Positions 57,756 through 64,000 of a stretch of DNA of 64,000 nt are shown here, in pieces. The notes under the pieces are model-generated. The model searched no databases, was not told the DNA's origin, and saw only the letters and a program-made list of their open reading frames with translations. Origin of the DNA: Eudorina sp. 2006-703-Eu-15 (lineage: Eukaryota; Chlorophyta; Chlorophyceae; Chlamydomonadales; Volvocaceae); NCBI GenBank assembly GCA_003117195.1, contig BDSI01000013.1, forward strand, positions 1,440,332 through 1,504,331. Reading direction: 5' to 3'. Position 1 is the first letter of the stretch, and each line of letters opens with the position of its first letter. Made by a program: the position numbers and the translations under genes.

Positions 57756-60700
57756 TCAGAGCACGCTCCAAAGCTGTTCGATCGTCAGCCCTTCTTTCAG
57801 CTGCTCGATGGCCAATCCCAACTCAGCGCAGTAGACCGGGTCTCTGTCCACGCCCTTCGTGGCGTCCGCGTAGTACTGGGCCAGAGCGTCGCCGCGGTCA
57901 GGCGGATCCACAATTTCCACGTCTTGCTCACTGCAACGCATGTAAGGAAAGGTCTATCAGCCACATTCGTTAAAGTCACTCCATGAAACTAACCATCGGC
58001 GCAATTGGTCGACTGTTGTGACCCGCCTAAACGAAAAGCGCTTAAAAGCCGATGCCACCGATCATGGATCCCTCCACGATCACTACAGTAACGGCATGTC
58101 AGGCATGGTGTACTTACGACGGGGCGATGGTGAAACCGGAGCTTGACCCCGCGGCCGACGGATCTGGCCTGTATTCGACGCCGAACACTGGGTTGGAAGC
58201 ATACACCTGCGATTCGACATCGGATGGCATCCGCACAGTTCGGACGTCCGAGGGTTTCGTGGAAGTGTACGAGGCGTTGTAATTATCTTTGCCACCCGGC
58301 ACACATCACGCACCCGTCGTGTTGTTTTCGTATGTAAGCCGCACGTGATCAACGGCGCCCCTGCTGTGAGGACAGGCCAAGCCGGCCATCCTTCGCCCAT
58401 CCGCACCTGCCACAGGCTGCTGATCTCCTTGTACACGTAGTCCAGGGTTTCCTTGGGGTCAACCTTGAAGCCCAGGACGTAGCCGCCGGACGCAAGCGTG
58501 GTCTCAATCACCAGCGCCTGGCCGAACTTGGAGTCGCGCAGCTTGACCGATCGGATCTACACCGCGTATGTCATGCCAGGCCACGAGAGTTATCAGTTTG
58601 TCGTAACACAGCGCGAACTGGGCTGGGTTGCAAAGGAATGAGTACTGACACCGGACCGAGCTCAGCCGTTTGTTAACGGCATCATCGAGCGCACTGCGTA
58701 TCCTGTCAGACGTCCTGTCAGACCTCCGCGGTCAACGGAAATTGTGACAACGGAAATTGTGACGGCGGAAATTGTGACGGCGCCTGCTTGCTTGACCCGT
58801 CGAGCCCGTCCCCGCACGCGGCTGCGACGACTAGAACCCTGTATGGCGCAGCTGCATGTGACAGTGAGTGCGTCGTGCTTGTGTAGGACCCTCTTACGAG
58901 CACAGAAGTCGCTAAAGGCGCCAAGGGAGTATGGGACAACACATGAGTGCCCCCCCTGATTCCCAAGTGTAACCCGACATGCAATATAAGCTCGGGCCGA
59001 AGTATCATACTTCTGAAAACCCTAGGTGTTCCAAACCCTAGGTTGATCACCACCTAGGGCCAAATCATCCACGCGCCACTCAACACGCTTTCGTACATTG
59101 GGGCGCGTGATAGATATGCGGAGGGCTCAACGGAAGCCCTGTCCTATGTCTTGCGTAACGTGCCTTGCGGGTCCGCAGGTTCTTTCTTCGCCCACCGGAC
59201 ATGCACCACCGGACATGCCTTCGTTCTCGACACCCCGCTCCCAGGGCAGGGTGGGTCCACTAGAGGCCGGAGAGCGCTGTGGTTACGAACTGCAACGTGC
59301 CACCGTCGCGGCCTTTCACCTCACTGATTCGCGGACTTCCGGTGACCAGCTCTCCCGCTCACGCGTGGGAGACCAGGCGTTATGCACTTCTAGACGCGAC
59401 CAGCGACCTGTACTTTCGTGACCCCCCAGCACAGCGTGCCCCGCGCCCGTGTGGCACTTTCACCTCGCCGGGCCGTAGCGCAATTGCCCCCCCTACACTT
59501 TCCCCATGCCCGTACCTCCGGCCACCGCCACTCCCACCTGCAAGTAGGGTATGGACACGTTGAAGTTCTCCGCCATCTGGGCGTACCACACCACCCGAAC
59601 GTTGGAGATGAAGAAGGCACCCAAGTTGCCCTGCTCCGCGCTCAGGTTGTACACGCCCTGCACGCGACTGTAGGTTTGCTCAAGCGGCAGCAGCTTGAGC
59701 TCTCGGTCCACGATCAGCGCACCTGGGGCAGGGGAGGTAGAGAGGAGGAGGTTGAAGCGTGTAAGAAACAAATTGAGATCAACAGGAACGGGGTCCAATG
59801 GGGAGACCATGCTTCATGAGCTGCAGCTGGGGAATGGCGTACGAGGTCGATGGTCGGATGTGGAGCGTCTTGTCGCGCATGTCAACGCACGGGGTACCCG
59901 ACAGGGCGGTGGGTCAGTGCTTGGCCCGTGAAGCTCCAGGTGCTGTACCCTCCTCCTTGGCTCTGGCGCCCACAATAACCATTCCCACCACCGCAACACG
60001 GCGCGGACCGGCGCCGTCCGACCCGCTGATCCGTCTTGGTGACGGCAGGATGCGCAGGTTTTCTCCATCAGCGACGCCACAGCGCTGTGGCGTTGTAACC
60101 ACCCCGACTTTGTGATGCCATGACAGCCCGTGCGCGCCGCAGGGAGCCCAAGCCTAAGGTGCGAGCGAGCGACCGCAGCGGGGTTCCGGAGCCGGGAACA
60201 CCGTGCCTACTGCCTGTTCGGTACAGCGGACGAATGCCGATGGGATGCGGGTTCGGGCTCCTCCGGCAGAGCATAATGTTCGCAGGAGCGCACCCAGCGC
60301 TCTCACCCCGCAGCTTCAGGTCGCGGTACAGGCGACTGTTGTCGTACGCCTTGAACACGCCCTGCACGCAGCTGAATAACGTGTCCGTGCTGTCCGCTAG
60401 CGCCGTGAAGATGAACTCGAAGCGCTGGTTGTGGTATTTGGTGAGCACAAACAGCGACTGGGTCTGACCTGCGATACATCGAGTGGCACGGGGCGCGCGA
60501 AGTGGATGAGGAACGGCAATGGCGTACGACGAAGCTGTTCAGGGCTTGGAAACACGTTCAGAACACGTACCCCGGCAGTCTGCTTGCGAAAACCCCGCCT
60601 CACCCTTTAGGCGCGAAGCCGCAGCGCGGACGTTGACTGACGTGATGCAGTTGTGCCCGATCGAGATGTTGGTCCTGCGGTTCTTCTTCGATACCCATAC

Positions 60701-60986
60701 CACCCGCAACGTTGTGACGCGCAGTTCTCCCAAGTCGCCACTGTTGCCTTTGGTGTCCTCGACGGATTCCTGGGGTGGGTGGTTATGGTTACATGCTCCA
60801 GCCCACTTGGTACTGGGCCCCGGCCCCGGCAGTGCCGTCACAAGCAGCCCAACCTACCAGAACTGCGACGACCTCTTCCCCATGGCGTGGGGCAACATCT
60901 GTTACGTTGCAGTCGAAGCGAATCTCCCTGTCCTGCCAGCACAACGGCGTGTCGCGACCTGACGAGCCGAACAACAGATCCGCCAT
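57756..60986 (-). CDS. BBS5: Bardet-Biedl syndrome 5 protein, BBSome subunit
   Basis: Exons (minus): 60986-60858, 60769-60604, 60468-60307, 59722-59538, 58556-58407, 58206-58118, 57930-57756; 1056 nt, 351 aa, near the animal length. Two tandem PH-like (DUF1448) domains are evident. The first runs from [11 protein letters not shown] through [20 protein letters not shown] and [17 protein letters not shown] to [10 protein letters not shown]. The second runs from [20 protein letters not shown] through [28 protein letters not shown] and [11 protein letters not shown]. The C-terminus has NPVFGVEY and [22 protein letters not shown]5 is the phosphoinositide-binding subunit of the BBSome, which carries membrane proteins on intraflagellar trains in cilia. 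All splice sites are GT..AG and phases agree. Confidence 0.95.
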
Positions 60987-61644
60987 TTCCGTTCCAGGCC
61001 GAGCTCAGAGAAAGAGGTGCAGCCTTCCTGCCATGACAAGCCTAGTTCTCTATCTAAGTCACAAGGTGTCACACAAAGACTTGTGTTTACACACAATGGG
61101 ACCAGAAGCCTCTGTATTCTGATGCTTAATTTTACAGGTCAGAAACATTGTCTTTGATGAAAAGCATAACGACTAGGCCGTGCAAGTCAACTGAAAGCCC
61201 TTGGAACCGCAAGAAACAAAAGCTTGCGTGTCGAAATGGAGATTTGCAGTATACTGTGAATGTGAAACAATTTGATGTCATGGGTACGCTACAATAATTT
61301 CATGGGTACACCGTTGGTTTCGGAGGTAGCCCTGGTTTGCCGTTTCCCTCTTGTGAATTGTAGCTTCTTAGGCGCATTTAGCGCTGTCGGATTACATTCT
61401 TAGGAAGGGAGGTTTCTTCAATAGGCAAGACAACCGATCTCTTTTGCTTTGTGGCACCCGACTATTCCTCCACCTCTCATCAGGCAAACCAACCCGATCT
61501 CAGTGTGTTGCATACGACTCGGAGAAAATCGCGCCGTCCCTCTTGACGGATCCTTGAGCTTTTGTGTGACTCGAATTAGTCGAGCGCACCTCTGCGCGCT
61601 AGACGAATCGAACTATCCAGGCGATTGGATTTCCAAATACCTGG
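60987..61644. promoter_or_regulatory. divergent region BBS5 / LCYE
   Basis: 658 bp between the two start codons, head to head. It is AT-richer than the exons and must hold both 5' UTRs. I see no X-box or other motif that I would assert. Confidence 0.45.
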
Positions 61645-63408
61645 ATGAAGCTTCAGGTTCTTACGCGTGGCTCGGTGCAACATGACCCGTCTGTGTTGCG
61701 GGTCGGGTCGGCGCCGAGCAAGGGAGCTGCGAGTCTCCGTGCAAGCAGCGGACGTCATGTCTCTTGCGGCGTCAGTGTGACCGACAAAGCTGCCACATAT
61801 AGTACGAGTGCAACAACCTTGGTCGAGCGGCCGGCGAATGCGGAGGCACTTGCGCCTGCGGTCCTAAACCAAGCAATCAGGGAGGGCCACTACGAGGCCG
61901 CTCTGGTGAACCTGCAGGCAAGCCAATTGCTCTGCCTAAATCAATTTTTCATAATTGGTATTGTTTGATAATTGGATGTGCCATGCGTGCGCAGGCCAGC
62001 AAGGCCGACGCAGGTCAGGCGAGCATCGCGTCGGTGTTGCAGCCCGCCGATTCCACAAAAACCTGCGACGTCACAATCGTCGGCGCCGGTCCAGCTGGGC
62101 TCTACTTGGCAGCTGAGCTAGCCAGGCGAGGCCTGACCGTCAATGTGCTAGGTCGGTGGTTGCCTATCTGGTAGCTATCCACTCAACATACATTTCTACA
62201 GCTTTTGCCCTGCCGCATCCCACGCTCCTTACCTTGCTAGCACATATTTGTTGTCTGTTACTGTGCACTCGCCAGTCGCGGCGTTGCGTTGGCTGCGCGC
62301 GACCAAATACCTCACGTGAGACTCACCGTAGTAGTCCTATCTGCCGGCAACCCGGAGGCTCATCCAATGACAGGCTGTCGGTTTAACTGGTTTTGCAACG
62401 AGGAGTAAGCAGCATTGTCCTGGTTGCCAAAGGGGTTGACAGTTGCTAGCAGCAACAAGTGCAGGGCGAGTTATAGGGAGCGGGAAAGGAGGCTTCCACG
62501 CCGCATCATGGTTTAGCCAGAGGTCCATCGCCTCCCTTCGAGCCGCCGCGAAGGCCTCGAGATTTTGGTCCTTGGGGGCTTGGGCCATGCCACGTCTAGG
62601 CGGGTGTCTCCGTAACCACATCACCGAGGCAGGATAGGCGTCCCGCATCCCACCCACAACATTCGCTCGCTGCTCCTCTACTGCGCTTGTATCTCTCCGC
62701 CTTCTGTTCTCCGCACTGGTTCTCTCCTCACTGATGGCCCCCCCCGCTGCTGGGTCCCTCACTGCTGCCCCCCTCACTGCTGCGCTCCGCACGGTGATTG
62801 ACCACTGCAGGCCTGGATGTGCCCATCGTCAACAACTACGGCGTGTGGACGGATGAGTTCCAGGCGCTGGGGCTGGAGAGCACCCTGGAGTGCTCCTGGC
62901 CGGACGCTGTGTGCTACTTCGGCGAGGGCAAGGAGGTTAGCCTTGGGCGGTAGCCCGGGTGGGGCCGATTGTCAGAGGGGAGCGCTGCGCGGCGCCGGAG
63001 TTCTGTGCGGCCCAGGGTCACTCCACCGCCACACCAAGCTGCACCACATTACGCCGTACCCGATCACAAGACCCCTTCCGTCACTGTTGTCCCGCGGGTG
63101 TCCATCCGGGTGGGTGGGTCGTTTAATTTTGGCTTTCTTGCCCGGATCCACGAAGCTCTTTCTGTGTTCCTGGGTTGAAACTTACGATTGATGGACCCAT
63201 GTGTGCGCGGGTGGACCCATGGGTCGCAGGTGCGGGTGGGCCGGGGCTACGGGCGCGTCAGCCGGCGCAAGCTGCGCGCACACCTGCTGGACATGTGTCA
63301 CTCGGCCGGGGTGCGATTCAGCAGCTCGGAGGTGGCGGATATCCAGGTGGTGGAAGGTGGCAAGGTGACGCAGCTCACCACCAAGGACGGCGTCGTGTAC
63401 CGCAGCAG
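61645..63408 (+). CDS. LCYE: lycopene epsilon-cyclase, 5' part (continues past window)
   Basis: Exons 61645-61917, 61995-62151, 62811-62935 and 63230-63408 (donor GTACGG), in phase; later exons lie outside the window or were not found in its last 0.6 kb. A Ser/Ala-rich transit peptide of about 60 residues precedes the Rossmann FAD site CDVTIVGAGPAGLYLAAELA. NNYGVWTDEFQALGLES and GRGYGRVSRRKLRAHLL follow. The GR-YGRVSR form matches epsilon-cyclases; beta-cyclases have RPYGRVNR. The enzyme makes the epsilon ring of alpha-carotene, leading to lutein, on plastid membranes. Intron 1 appears to use a GC donor (CAG, GCAAGC); the alternative is GTGAAC 12 nt upstream, also in phase, which would remove four residues. 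Confidence 0.88.
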
Positions 63409-64000
63409 GTACGGATAATGGGTGCCGTATGATTGCGTTGTACGGCGGCGAAGGGTCACGGGACAACCCGTCATCACGTGGTAATGGTGAAGTGGTGTGG
63501 TGGCGCCGCCCGATCATCCGCTGGGGTGTTGGCTGCTGTGTGCCAGCGGTGGGCCTCCGGCCGCTAGAGAGAGGGTGGCCTGCCCAAAGCAGTGAGCGCA
63601 GCTGCCAGAGGCAGCCGATGGGGGCCCGCTGGGTCTGTGTAGGTAGGTGCTGACCAGCTCATAGTGGCGCCATGGTCGTGCAGCCCGGCCACCCAACCGG
63701 CAACTGCACTGGGGTCGGCTGCCTGTTCGTTCCCTTCTCGTCACTCAGCAGCTCATTGGGGGCGCCGGGATCAACTTACAGTCTTACACGAGACACGGGT
63801 ATGAGTAGATGTGACGGGTATGAGAAGATCTGGGGGCTGATCAGAAATGTGCACGGAGTACGCGGCCCACATGGATAACCGTACCCAGCGGCGAGACTCC
63901 GCGTCTCAGAGTTGTCGCCCCGGCGGATACCTTGCAGCTGCTGATCGCTTCCCCCACCGGGTGCTTTCGCGAGCTTTTGACACCGGTCAGGAGTCTGCTG

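Overview
This window is nuclear DNA of a chlorophycean, volvocine-type green alga (Chlamydomonas/Volvox relatives). The evidence is GC-rich exons split by many short GTGAGT/GTGCGG...CAG introns, proteins with long Ala/Gln/Gly/His runs, TGTAA poly(A) signals, a cilia gene (BBS5), plastid genes (lycopene epsilon-cyclase, a CBM20 protein) and an intron-bearing nuclear tRNA-Leu. I assembled ten gene models by eye from reading frames, splice sites and codon phase. The nine complete ones give whole-codon coding lengths and the tenth, the cyclase, runs off the right edge.

Layout. 1-2.9 kb: two abutting minisatellites, a 28-bp unit and a roughly 40-bp G-tract unit. 2.9-4.0 kb: an unidentified plus-strand gene. 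4.1-10.9 kb: gene-poor DNA with tRNA-Leu(CAG), tRNA-Glu(CTC) and a 236-bp hAT-type MITE. 10.9-17.6 kb (minus): a PWWP-domain protein of about 1660 aa. 17.97-18.84 kb (plus): mitoribosomal protein mL43. 19.09-22.21 kb: a 3.1-kb element with 508-bp terminal inverted repeats and a 6-bp target duplication, carrying two divergent spliced or ORF-intact genes and a perfect 47-bp hairpin. 23.3-26.9 kb (minus): an RNA-binding-like R/D/S-rich protein with two UAP56-binding-like motifs. 27.2-30.5 kb (plus): a plastid-type membrane protein. 33.2-35.6 kb (plus): UPF3. 39.4-41.3 kb (plus): eIF3g. 42.4-53.3 kb (plus): an 18-exon WAC/HARE-HTH/DDT/WHIM2 chromatin-remodelling subunit. 54.0-54.9 kb (plus): COQ9. 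55.7-57.5 kb (minus): a CBM20 protein, possibly fused to a SAP motif. 57.8-61.0 kb (minus): BBS5. 61.6 kb to the edge (plus): lycopene epsilon-cyclase, cut off by the window.

The genes do not form one pathway. Several are in divergent head-to-head pairs sharing 0.36-0.66 kb of upstream DNA (PWWP/mL43, UAP56-adaptor/membrane protein, BBS5/LCYE). Three encode mRNA-fate factors (export adaptor, UPF3, eIF3g) and two encode chromatin proteins. The most unusual items are the long-TIR element with divergent cargo genes and outward poly(A) signals in each TIR, the domain order of the WAC protein, the CBM20-SAP combination, and an eIF3g model without its zinc knuckle.
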